A stretch of 64,000 nucleotides of DNA from Caenorhabditis remanei (Eukaryota > Nematoda > Chromadorea > Rhabditida > Rhabditidae). Location of the stretch: contig NC_071329.1 in the NCBI RefSeq assembly GCF_010183535.1, positions 15,500,001 to 15,564,000 of the forward strand, given 5' to 3'. This document shows, piece after piece, positions 29,501-41,100 of this stretch. The stretch's first letter is position 1, and each line of letters begins with the position of its first letter. A program made the position numbers and the translations under genes. The notes below the pieces were generated by a model, which was not told the origin of the DNA, did not search any database, and saw only the letters and a program-made list of their open reading frames with translations.

Positions 29501-32500
29501 GTGGTAGTGGCAGTAGTGGTGGTGGCAGTACTGGTGGTAGGAACCGGAACTGTGTCTGAGAAAGCAACAAATATTGATCCGTCAATAACTTTAATTGGGT
29601 CGGATTACTTATGATTTCAACAAAATGTGGTTCTTGGGACTTGGCTGTGGATGAGGTGGATGATGTGAGGACGGTAGATGTGGAGGAAACTTTTGGCATC
29701 GTATCTGAAATAAACCACATCTCATTGATCCATGACTGGAAAATAGACGCACTTTCGATGACGACGAAGTGCGGGGTCTGAGTTGTGACTGTAGAAGAAG
29801 TGGGTATGGTGGAAGCAGTGGAGAGTTTTGGCACGGTATCTGAAATTTCAAATTAAAAAAATTGCTGGAAAACGAATGAATGGCTTGCTCTCAATCTCCA
29901 CGAAATGTATCTTCTGGGTTGTGGTGGTAGATGGGGTTGGAGTGGAAGACGTGGTGGATTCAGAAGTCGAAGTTGTTGAGTCAGAAGCCGTTGATGATGG
30001 GACAGATGTCGAGGATGGTGTCGAAGAGGTCATGGAAGAGGAACTCGAATCTGAAAAGGAAACTTGTGTGCTTTTCTAGTCATAAGTGTCGCCAAACCAG
30101 TAGCGGAGCTCGATGCCGTAGAAGTTGTTGAGCCTTCAGTAGAAGTGGAAGACACATGAGAAGTAGTTCCAGATGACGTTGCGGGTGAAGTGTTTGAGGT
30201 GGATTTGGTAGAAGTAGAAGGCTCAGAGCTGGTAGAGGTCACATCTGAAATAGTTTTCTTTTTGGTGACACGAAACTTGTTCGGTTATTTACCAGGTGTC
30301 GTGGTGGAACCGACGGTTGTCTCGGTGGTCGAGGAAGATGGCTGAGTTGATGTTCCGACGGTAGAAGTCACTGGAGCTCTTGTGGTTGATGACGATTGAG
30401 AAGTCACAGTTTCAGCTGGAGTTGATGTTTGAGACAACGTAGAAGATCTTGGAACGCCAGAGCTCGACTCTGTAAATTTCCTTTTTCTATGTTGGTTTCC
30501 TATATGTCATTCAAACCGGTAGAGGTCTCGGAAGTGGATGAACTGAAATGAGTGCTGGTAGAGCTAGAGCCATCTGTAACTGAAAATTCATAAGCCAAAT
30601 AACAGTTTTCTGTAATACCAGTCGTGGATTCCTGAGCTCGAGTAGTTGGAACGGCCTGAGTAGTTTTTGTAGATGATGTTGGCTCAATGGTTGAAGACAC
30701 AATATCCAGAAGCGTGTTTCCAGAAGGAGAGGTTCGAACCGATGGAGTTCCAGTGGTGGACGATGTCTCTGAAAGACGATGCACGGATTTTTTAATTCTT
30801 CCAATTATTTCCATTGACATCATTTTCTATTTTTTGGAGTCCAAAAAGCATTTGACATCTCATTATTTTCGGGGGTACAGTACATCTTTTTGTCTGCGCA
30901 GGTGTTTCAGCGGAAAACATTGAAGAGTAAACGGAAAATCATAAAATTACCATGGCAATTAGAAAAAAGAGTCCCGTGCCAGGAATACAAGACCTCCGAA
31001 AAATCAAAAAATCAAAACATATCGTGTCATTCTTAAATCACAGTATGACTCGAGATAAAAAGATAAGCACGGTCTTCATAAAAGAACTGCAAGGAAAATT
31101 TAGACCTACTCTCACAAAACGAAATTGTAAAGAAATTTGTAGGTATAGCTTTAATTGTTTAATTTTCAGTGAAAAGCTCTAGGTCGGGAGTAAGAAAAAA
31201 GAAATTATTCTGAGTGGATTAATCACCAGTTCGATGCGAAAAGTCCTGGTTTCAGATATTATTTCAGGTCGAAATAGCAGTTTTCATTTTTCATTTCGTA
31301 AGCATCTATCAGCGTTTTATCTCTCAACATTATCAAATGAATGATAGCTTGAAACATCCTACAGAAGTTTTGATACATTTCTAACCAACGAATTTTAAAT
31401 TTGGCTCATTAGTTTCTAAAAAAATCGATCACATTTCGAACACTTTGCGATTTTTCATTATTTTCTTGGAAACTAATAAGCCAAATCTGAAACCCGTCGA
31501 TCAGAAATGTGTGAAAACTTTTATAGCATGTTTTAAGCTATCACTCGTTTGATTATGTTCAGAAATAAAAACGCTGATAGATATTTACGAAACCAAAAAT
31601 GAAAAACTGTCATTTCGGCCTGAAATAATATCTGAAACCTGGATTTTTTCATTGAGTGGGTCGATAATGCACTGAAATTTTCTAACTTCCGACCTAGAGG
31701 TTCACACTAAAAATTAAACAAATAAAATTGTACACATGCAATTTTCTCAAAAATTTCGTTTTGTGAGAGTAGAGCCGAAAATTTTCTTGCAGTTGTTTTT
31801 TGAAAACCGTGATGAGGAATAAAAAATAATAGCATTTAAATTAAAACGAAAAAAGAATGAATGAATTTATGATTTGATCCTCCATAATGACATGGAACAT
31901 TGGGATGGCATTATTGAAGCCTTGCCATTTCGCGCGTCATTATTGGTTTCCGTTTCTTATCGTACAGTTAGTAAAAATCTATGCGTACCCTCGTTCATGC
32001 ATTACTGATAGTGAGATATTTGAGTTTAGAACGCGGAAAAATAGAACTGTGATAAAACAAAACTGTGAAATTATAGAATAGGTAAAAAACTGTTACAAGC
32101 CGGAACATTGGAAAAAAATAACTCTGTTTCGGGTTTTGAAAATTTCTATTGGGTTTGTCTAACATAGTTTTATTCAGTTTTTTGTTGACAATTAAATAGA
32201 CAAAGACTAATTCTTCATGAAATAAGTGCTTTAGTTGACATTTCGTCTCGAAAATTGGTTCTAATTCTTCTAAAAAGTCAAGAATACAAACGCGCTTTAT
32301 TTGAACTGAAGTTCCATTTTGTAGCAGTTGTATTTTGTAACAGTTCCATTGTGTTCAGTTCTATTTTGTAGCAGTTCCATAGAAGTTCCATTTAGTTTCA
32401 CTTTGTTCAGTTCTATTTTTGTCTGTTCTATATTTTCACAGTTTTGTAATGTCACCGTTCTCTTCTTCCGAGTTCTAAAGTCAAATTCGCAAGCATTACT

Positions 32501-34223
32501 CTTTTTTTCTTCTTTTCTTTCTAAACCCCTCGAATTTCTAATTCATATGACCCCCCTCCTCCCACCCCAGATGTATTTCTTTTCAAACAGCACAAAGAGC
32601 AAAGTGCATTTTAATTGCATCTCATCATGTTTTCATATGAGGGTAAAAGCTTTTCTTTTTCGACATATGCTTTTAGCGGAATACATGGCGGAAGAAAGGA
32701 GAATAATGAGATTGTTATGGCAATATAAAAAGAAGACCGGAAGGTAATGGAGGAAAAGGATGATGCACTTACATTTTTAATCAAATTTTTACTCGTTACC
32801 ATTTAGTCAGTTACCTTTTTCGGAGCGATAAAATGTTTTTGTGGCTTAGAGACCTACGGAATGACATCAGTAATTGTAGTTAAAAGCTTTCTGGAACTAG
32901 TTGTAAACACTAGTGGTTTTCTTTACTAACTGTTTGTTTTATGTTATTTCATTTTCATCATTATTGTTTCCTTTCCCACCAAATAATTTCATTGACATCA
33001 TTTTCTATTTTTTGTAGTCAACATCACTTGAGTCCAAAAAGCCGAGAGCATTTTTATGACATTATTTTCGGGGGTACGGTAGGAGCTTTTCTTAGCGCAC
33101 GTGTTTTAGCGGAAAACATTGACGAATAAACGGAGAATGATGGCATTGCCATGGAAATTGAGAAAAAGAGTCCCGTGCCAGATCGGGATACATGTCCCCG
33201 AGAAATCAAAAGTTCAAAACATCCAGAACACTTTCGGAATAGGGAAGAATAAATAAGTTCTATTAGACAAAAACCAGTTCATTAGAAGAAAGTTTCTAGT
33301 TAGCGAAATGAAAAATTTTAGCTCGGCACAGCTCTTACAACTGCGCTCCACCGTAATGCCCTTGAAAAATGTCCCTTTTTCTCCGAGTCTCTCAAATTCG
33401 CACTCAATTTTCTGCGGTTTCGGTCGATCGCGGTTGTAAGAAGCGCCCCGGGCTGTTATTCAAAGAGGAAATTTATCCAAAACTCAATATTCACTAAACC
33501 AGACGAACCAGGACCGTTATTCTGAACATAAGTACAGCGGACCATACGCCTCGCATCCCTGTGTTCAGCGCATTAGCTTTGATTAATAGATAATTAGATT
33601 TTTCCCTGAACCTATTACCCGTTTAGAACGAGAAAAACATGAGAACAAATAAACTAACCGGTGGATGTTGTTCCAACTGTTGATGTCTTGATAGCCGACG
33701 TTCCGGTGGTTGAGGCATCCAAAGTTGTTGTTCCCGTAGTTCCAGTAGTTGTTTCCGATGTAGTTGACGTCAATGTAGTTGAGGCGCTCGACGACTCTGT
33801 TGGAGTAGCAGTTGACGATGAACCGGTCGAAGTGAAGGTTGACGACGTCTCAGTGGAGGAGATCGTAGATGAGACATCAGTGGTTGAAGTTGATGAGGTT
33901 GAGGGTTGAGTAGTTGAAACGGAAGAGGATGATCCAGTAGTAGAACTTGATGTTGGCAATTTGGTAGTTGGGATAGTTGTCGACGGTCCGGTGGTAGTGG
34001 CAGTTGAAGACAGACCAGTAGTGATTCTAGTAGTCGATGATGTTGACGAGGTTGTAGTGGTACAAGTGTCCGGGAACAAAAAGACGTCGGATGGCTGTAA
34101 TGTAAGTATCGCGATGATTAAGCACTCATTAATTTAACTTACAAAGTATTCGAGTTGTTCCACGTACGCTGCGTAGGCAGTTGTAAGCAAGAAAGGCAAC
34201 AAGGTTTTGAAGGAGATCATCAT
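26507..34223 (-). CDS. Secreted mucin-like Thr/Ser-rich protein, 21 exons
   Basis: Minus strand. Exons: 34223-34143, 34094-33659, 30768-30619, 30579-30517, 30469-30293, 30244-30098, 30050-29889, 29839-29753, 29704-29609, 29555-29463, 29410-29333, 29282-29193, 29142-29059, 29014-28916, 28871-28653, 28582-28496, 28416-28354, 28275-28187, 27813-27736, 27687-27490, 26701-26507. They sum to 2772 nt (923 residues) with no frame break, which supports the model. Residues 1 to about 20 are a signal peptide. PSDVFLFPDTC follows, then about 700 residues rich in Thr and Ser, typical of an O-glycosylated mucin. The last three exons (156 residues, phase-0 introns) form a folded domain shared with the gene at 57424. 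Exons 8-14 are tandem duplicates ending PHFVxIE. Exon 7 ends at a GC donor. The intron between 33659 and 30768 is 2.9 kb. The domain family is not recognised. Role inferred: surface or gut-lining mucin. Confidence 0.85.
26986..27324. mobile_element. Fold-back element in the last intron of the long mucin-like gene
   Basis: TTTTTTCGAAAACCTGGTG with GTGAGAAGTTTCGGGAGTCT recurs inverted at the right (AGACTCCCGAAACTTCTCAC). The arms of about 130 bp also carry CTTACAACTGCGCTCCACC and its inverse, which resemble the ends of the 107-bp element. Confidence 0.75.
27933..28039. mobile_element. 107-bp fold-back element, copy 2
   Basis: It starts CTTACAACTGCGCTCTACCG and ends CGGTAGAGCGCGGTTGTAAG. It lies in the intron between exons 18 and 19 of the long mucin-like gene. 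Confidence 0.75.
31079..31805. mobile_element. Long palindromic element in the large intron
   Basis: The arms are about 340 bp each. Left markers (CTACTCTCACAAAACGAAAT, CTCTAGGTCGGGAG, GGTTTCAGATATTATTTCAG) recur inverted at the right. The centre is near 31430. No coding capacity was found. Confidence 0.7.
32300..32460. repeat. Degenerate minisatellite
   Basis: Repeats of a CAGTTCTATTTTGTAGCAGTTCC-like motif of about 20-25 bp with many changes, followed by a pyrimidine-rich stretch. No gene is seen. Confidence 0.4.
33334..33440. mobile_element. 107-bp fold-back element, copy 3
   Basis: It starts CTTACAACTGCGCTCCACCG and ends GATCGCGGTTGTAAG. It lies in the same large intron. Copies 2 and 3 also share the flank TTAGCTCGG(T/C)ACAG. 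Confidence 0.75.
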
Positions 34224-34795
34224 CTTGAAAAGGAGAATGAGAAATATGAACTTCGGAGCCCCTTTTATAAAGCCAGATATTGCTATGGGCAACGGCGGAG
34301 AAACAAGGGACGAACATCCAATCGGAGACGAGAAGATTCGTATACGGTGGTTGAGTCGACGTGGGAATGAATCTGAAAGTCAGTCACTAGTCTTTAACAT
34401 AGATCGACATTGATATCAATCGATTCGCAAATATTTTGATAAACAACCAACTGAATCAGTGAAAATTGAAATTTTGGTAAGCAAGAACACAAACAACTTT
34501 TTGTATTATCATAACCAACTTTTTTCGCCTCCCCGTAATTTTAATCACAAGTATTTTCGAATCTTGCTGAAATTTACTTCCGGGTCTTCCGCTACCGTAA
34601 TCTTCAACTTCCTTGTGCGCTCGGATTTCCATGGAGATCGCACATCATTTGAATTTGTCTGGTCCCGTTTCTTATAACACGTGTATTAGTCTTCGCGCAG
34701 ATTTAATGGGCTCAGAGAAACAATGAATCAATGAGAAAATTGAGAAATTCGTGACCGGTCAAATTGAGATCAAAGGGTATGAGGAACAATTTAGA
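34224..34795 (-). promoter_or_regulatory. Promoter of the long mucin-like gene, duplicated at 61852-62420
   Basis: A minus-strand TATA box (TATAAAAGG, about 34262-34270) sits about 40 bp before the ATG. About 570 bp upstream are shared with the second mucin-like gene, including the CTGAAAGTCAGTCACTAGTC and GTGACCGGTCAAATTGA blocks. Conservation ends where the 119-bp satellite monomers begin. Confidence 0.65.
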
Positions 34796-34807
34796 ATATC
34801 AGAAAAC

Positions 34808-35180
34808 TGAATCCGATGAAATCAAAAAGTCTTTCACGTCGTCACTTTTTAGGAAACAGCCCGTATCTTTTTATGACGTGGATCAATCTGGAAACGAACA
34901 ACACGTTCGGAATCCCCTATTTTTACTGAATCCGATGGTATCAAAAAGTCTTTCACTTCGCCACTTTTTAGGAAACAGCCCGTATCTTTTTATGACGTGG
35001 ATCAATCTGGAAACGAACAACACGTTCGGAATCCCCTATTTTTACTGAATCCGATGGTATCAAAAAGTCTTTCACGTCGCCACTTTTTAGGAAACAGCCC
35101 GTATCTTTTTATGACGTGGATCAATCTGGAAACGAACAACACGTTCGGAATCCCCTATTTTTTCCGAATTCGATGTGTGT
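34808..35180. repeat. 119-bp satellite, three monomers
   Basis: Three tandem copies of the 119-bp unit (ATGACGTGGATCAATCTGG core), the same monomer as the array at 49637-56050. The last monomer runs directly into the other satellite at about 35175. Confidence 0.9.
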
Positions 35181-38100
35181 CTAACCGGTTTTGACACAGA
35201 TAAGAATGGTGGGGGAAGTTAATTTCATAAAAAGTACCCTGTTTTTAGGAATTTCAATTATAATTTTATTGATTTCTAGATTTAAAAAAAGTCCTGTTTT
35301 TAGGAATTTCAGTCATATTTTCGTTGATTTCTAACCCGGGAGGATTCAAACCCGCGTCTACTGAAGAAAACTTCAGCCCGGATAGTATAGACTCCTTCAC
35401 CCTCTGGTCGAAGTGTGTCTAACCGGTTCCGACACAGATAAGAATGGTGGGGAAAGTTAATTTCATAAAAAGTACCCTGTTTTTTGGAATTTAAATTATA
35501 ATTTTATTGATTTCTAGATTTAAAAAAGTCCTGTTTTTTGGAATTTCAGTCATAATTTTATTGATTTCTAGATTTAAAAAAAGTCCTGTTTTTAGGAATT
35601 TCAGTCATATTTTTGTTGATTTCTAGATTTAAAAAAGTCCTGTTTTTAGGAATTTCAATCATAATTTTATTGATTTCTAGATTTAAAAAAAGTCATGTTT
35701 TTTGGAATTTAAATTATAATTTTATTGATTTCTAGATTTAAAAAAAGTCCTGTTTTTAGGAATTTCAATCATAATTTTATTGATTTCTAGATTTAAAAAA
35801 GTCCTGTTTTTTGGAATTTCAATTATAATTTCGTTGATTTCTAGATTAAAAAAAGTCATGTTTTTTGGAATTTCAGTCATATTTTCGTTGATTTCTAACC
35901 CGGGAGGATTCAAACCCGCGTCTACTGAAGAAAACTTCAGCCCGGATAGTATAGACTCCTTCACCCTCTGGTCGAAGTGTGTCTAACCGGTTCCGACACA
36001 GATAAGAATGGTGGGGAAAGTTAATTTCATAAAAAGTACCCTGTTTTTTGGAATTTAAATTATAATTTTATTGATTTCTAGATTTAAAAAAGTCCTGTTT
36101 TTTGGAATTTCAGTCATAATTTTATTGATTTCTAGATTTAAAAAAAGTCCTGTTTTTAGGAATTTCAATCATAATTTTATTGATTTCTAGATTTAAAAAA
36201 GTCCTGTTTTTTGGAATTTCAATTATAATTTCGTTGATTTCTAGATTAAAAAAAAGTCATGTTTTTAAGAATTTCAGTCATATTTTCGTTGATTTCTAAC
36301 CCGGGAGGATTCAAACCCGCGTCTACTGAAGAAAACTTCAGCCCGGATAGTATAGACTCCTTCACCCTCTGGTCGAAGTGTGTCTAACCGGTTCCGACAC
36401 AGATAAGAATGGTGGGGAAAGTTAATTTCATAAAAAGTACCCTGTTTTTTGGAATTTAAATTATAATTTTATTGATTTCTAGATTTAAAAAAGTCCTGTT
36501 TTTTGGAATTTCAGTCATATTTTCGTTGATTTCTAGATTTAAAAAAAGTCATGTTTTTAGGAATTTCAGTCATATTTTCGTTGATTTCTAACCCGGGAGG
36601 ATTCAAACCCGCGTCTACTGAAGAAAACTTCAGCCCGGATAGTATAGACTCCTTCACCCTCTGGTCGAAGTGTGTCTAACCGGTTCCGACACAGATAAGA
36701 ATGGTGGGGAAAGTTAATTTCATAAAAAGTACCCTGTTTTTAGGAATTTCAATTATAATTTCGTTGATTTCTAGATTTAAAAAAAGTCATGTTTTTTGGA
36801 ATTTCAATTATAATTTCGTTGATTTCTAGATTTAAAAAAGTCCTGTTTTTAGGAATTTCAATCATAATTTTATTGATTTCTAGATTTAAAAAAAGTCATG
36901 TTTTTTGGAATTTAAATTATAATTTTATTGATTTCTAGATTTAAAAAAAGTCCTGTTTTTAGGAATTTCAATCATAATTTTATTGATTTCTAGATTTAAA
37001 AAAGTCCTGTTTTTTGGAATTTCAATTATAATTTCGTTGATTTCTAGATTAAAAAAAGTCATGTTTTTTGGAATTTCAGTCATATTTTCGTTGATTTCTA
37101 ACCCGGGAGGATTCAAACCCGCGTCTACTGAAGAAAACTTCAGCCCGGATAGTATAGACTCCTTCACCCTCTGGTCGAAGTGTGTCTAACCGGTTCCGAC
37201 ACAGATAAGAATGGTGGGGAAAGTTAATTTCATAAAAAGTACCCTGTTTTTTGGAATTTAAATTATAATTTTATTGATTTCTAGATTTAAAAAAGTCCTG
37301 TTTTTTGGAATTTCAGTCATAATTTTATTGATTTCTAGATTTAAAAAAAGTCCTGTTTTTAGGAATTTCAATCATAATTTTATTGATTTCTAGATTTAAA
37401 AAAGTCCTGTTTTTTGGAATTTCAATTATAATTTCGTTGATTTCTAGATTAAAAAAAAGTCATGTTTTTAAGAATTTCAGTCATATTTTCGTTGATTTCT
37501 AACCCGGGAGGATTCAAACCCGCGTCTACTGAAGAAAACTTCAGCCCGGATAGTATAGACTCCTTCACCCTCTGGTCGAAGTGTGTCTAACCGGTTCCGA
37601 CACAGATAAGAATGGTGGGGAAAGTTAATTTCATAAAAAGTACCCTGTTTTTTGGAATTTAAATTATAATTTTATTGATTTCTAGATTTAAAAAAGTCCT
37701 GTTTTTTGGAATTTCAGTCATATTTTCGTTGATTTCTAGATTTAAAAAAAGTCATGTTTTTAGGAATTTCAGTCATATTTTCGTTGATTTCTAACCCGGG
37801 AGGATTCAAACCCGCGTCTACTGAAGAAAACTTCAGCCCGGATAGTATAGACTCCTTCACCCTCTGGTCGAAGTGTGTCTAACCGGTTCCGACACAGATA
37901 AGAATGGTGGGGAAAGTTAATTTCATAAAAAGTACCCTGTTTTTAGGAATTTCAATTATAATTTCGTTGATTTCTAGATTTAAAAAAAGTCATGTTTTTT
38001 GGAATTTCAATTATAATTTCGTTGATTTCTAGATTTAAAAAAAGTCATGTTTTTTGGAATTTCAGTCATATTTTCGTTGATTTCTAACCCGGGAGGATTC

Positions 38101-41100
38101 AAACCCGCGTCTACTGAAGAAAACTTCAGCCCGGATAGTATAGACTCCTTCACCCTCTGGTCGAAGTGTGTCTAACCGGTTCCGACACAGATAAGAATGG
38201 TGGGGAAAGTTAATTTCATAAAAAGTACCCTGTTTTTTGGAATTTAAATTATAATTTTATTGATTTCTAGATTTAAAAAAGTCCTGTTTTTTGGAATTTC
38301 AGTCATATTTTCGTTGATTTCTAGATTTAAAAAAAGTCATGTTTTTAGGAATTTCAGTCATATTTTCGTCGATTTCTAGATTTAAAAAAAGTCATGTTTT
38401 TAGGAATTTCAGTCATATTTTCGTTGATTTCTAACCCGGGAGGATTCAAACCCGCGTCTACTGAAGAAAACTTCAGCCCGGATAGTATAGACTCCTTCAC
38501 CCTCTGGTCGAAGTGTGTCTAACCGGTTCCGACACAGATAAGAATGGTGGGGAAAGTTAATTTCATAAAAAGTACCCTGTTTTTTGGAATTTAAATTATA
38601 ATTTTATTGATTTCTAGATTTAAAAAAGTCCTGTTTTTTGGAATTTCAGTCATATTTTCGTTGATTTCTAGATTTAAAAAAAGTCATGTTTTTAGGAATT
38701 TCAGTCATATTTTCGTTGATTTCTAGATTTAAAAAAAGTCATGTTTTTAGGAATTTCAGTCATATTTTCGTCGATTTCTAGATTTAAAAAAAGTCATGTT
38801 TTTAGGAATTTCAGTCATATTTTCGTTGATTTCTAACCCGGGAGGATTCAAACCCGCGTCTACTGAAGAAAACTTCAGCCCGGATAGTATAGACTCCTTC
38901 ACCCTCTGGTCGAAGTGTGTCTAACCGGTTCCGACACAGATAAGAATGGTGGGGAAAGTTAATTTCATAAAAAGTACCCTGTTTTTTGGAATTTAAATTA
39001 TAATTTTATTGATTTCTAGATTTAAAAAAGTCCTGTTTTTTGGAATTTCAGTCATATTTTCGTTGATTTCTAGATTTAAAAAAAGTCATGTTTTTAGGAA
39101 TTTCAGTCATATTTTCGTTGATTTCTAGATTTAAAAAAGTCCTGTTTTTTGGAATTTCAGTCATATTTTCGTTGATTTCTAGATTTAAAAAAAGTCATGT
39201 TTTTAGGAATTTCAGTCATATTTTCGTCGATTTCTAGATTTAAAAAAAGTCATGTTTTTAGGAATTTCAGTCATATTTTCGTTGATTTCTAACCCGGGAG
39301 GATTCAAACCCGCGTCTACTGAAGAAAACTTCAGCCCGGATAGTATAGACTCCTTCACCCTCTGGTCGAAGTGTGTCTAACCGGTTCCGACACAGATAAG
39401 AATGGTGGGGAAAGTTAATTTCATAAAAAGTACCCTGTTTTTTGGAATTTAAATTATAATTTTATTGATTTCTAGATTTAAAAAAGTCCTGTTTTTTGGA
39501 ATTTCAGTCATATTTTCGTTGATTTCTAGATTTAAAAAAAGTCATGTTTTTAGGAATTTCAGTCATATTTTCGTTGATTTCTAGATTTAAAAAAGTCCTG
39601 TTTTTTGGAATTTCAGTCATATTTTCGTTGATTTCTAGATTTAAAAAAAGTCATGTTTTTAGGAATTTCAGTCATATTTTCGTTGATTTCTAGATTAAAA
39701 AAAAGTCATGTTTTTAGGAATTTCAGTCATATTTTCGTTGATTTCTAACCCGGGAGGATTCAAACCCGCGTCTACTGAAGAAAACTTCAGCCCGGATAGT
39801 ATAGACTCCTTCACCCTCTGGTCGAAGTGTGTCTAACCGGTTCCGACACAGATAAGAATGGTGGGGAAAGTTAATTTCATAAAAAGTACCCTGTTTTTTG
39901 GAATTTAAATTATAATTTTATTGATTTCTAGATTTAAAAAAGTCCTGTTTTTTGGAATTTCAGTCATATTTTCGTTGATTTCTAGATTTAAAAAAAGTCA
40001 TGTTTTTAGGAATTTCAGTCATATTTTCGTTGATTTCTAGATTTAAAAAAGTCCTGTTTTTTGGAATTTCAGTCATATTTTCGTTGATTTCTAGATTTAA
40101 AAAAAGTCATGTTTTTAGGAATTTCAGTCATATTTTCGTTGATTTCTAGATTTAAAAAAGTCCTGTTTTTTGGAATTTCAGTCATATTTTCGTTGATTTC
40201 TAGATTTAAAAAAAGTCTTGTTTTTTGGAATTTCAATTATAATTTCGTTGATTTCTAGATTTAAAAAAAGTCATGTTTTTTGGAATTTCAGTCATATTTT
40301 CGTTGATTTCTAACCCGGGAGGATTCAAACCCGCGTCTACTGAAGAAAACTTCAGCCCGGATAGTATAGACTCCTTCACCCTCTGGTCGAAGTGTGTCTA
40401 ACCGGTTCCGACACAGATAAGAATGGTGGGGAAAGTTAATTTCATAAAAAGTACCCTGTTTTTTGGAATTTAAATTATAATTTTATTGATTTCTAGATTT
40501 AAAAAAGTCCTGTTTTTTGGAATTTCAGTCATATTTTCGTTGATTTCCAGATTTAAAAAAAGTCATGTTTTTAGGAATTTCAGTCATATTTTCGTTGATT
40601 TCTAGATTTAAAAAAAGTCATGTTTTTAGGAATTTCAGTCATATTTTCGTTGATTTCTAACCCGGGAGGATTCAAACCCGCGTCTACTGAAGAAAACTTC
40701 AGCCCGGATAGTATAGACTCCTTCACCCTCTGGTCGAAGTGTGTCTAACCGGTTCCGACACAGATAAGAATGGTGGGGAAAGTTAATTTCATAAAAAGTA
40801 CCCTGTTTTTTGGAATTTAAATTATAATTTTATTGATTTCTAGATTTAAAAAAGTCCTGTTTTTTGGAATTTCAATTATAATTTCGTTGATTTCTAGATT
40901 TAAAAAAAGTCATGTTTTTAGGAATTTCAGTCATATTTTCGTTGATTTCTAACCCGGGAGGATTCAAACCCGCGTCTACTGAAGAAAACTTCAGCCCGGA
41001 TAGTATAGACTCCTTCACCCTCTGGTCGAAGTGTGTCTAACCGGTTCCGACACAGATAAGAATGGTGGGGAAAGTTAATTTCATAAAAAGTACCCTGTTT

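Larger units (their letters stand above)
30819..33190. repeat. Large intron with a 170-200-bp direct repeat at both sides
   Basis: 30815-30985 and 32985-33185 are diverged direct copies. Both contain TTGACATCATTTTCTATTTT, TTATTTTCGGGGGTAC, AGCGGAAAACATTGA and AAAAAGAGTCCCGTGCCAG. About 2 kb lies between them, including the palindrome at 31079-31805 and a degenerate C-A-G-T-T-C-rich minisatellite at about 32300-32460. The intron is 2.9 kb in an otherwise compact gene. The copies are too diverged to be LTRs of a recent insertion. Confidence 0.55.

Noticed and set aside
30815..33185. LTR retrotransposon
   Set aside because: The direct repeats are short and diverged, lack TG...CA ends, and no gag, pol or integrase motif was found between them.
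33661..33909. Similar acidic frame on + in the 26507 gene region
   Set aside because: Antisense shadow of mucin exon 2.
35336..35430. A true tRNA gene in the satellite block
   Set aside because: Only a box B-like motif and hairpins fit; acceptor stem pairing, box A and a proper T stem are not convincing.
35722..37189. Identical 80- and 68-codon frames repeated 1203 bp apart
   Set aside because: They are by-products of the satellite superunit and not a gene family; the 55-bp period is not a multiple of 3.
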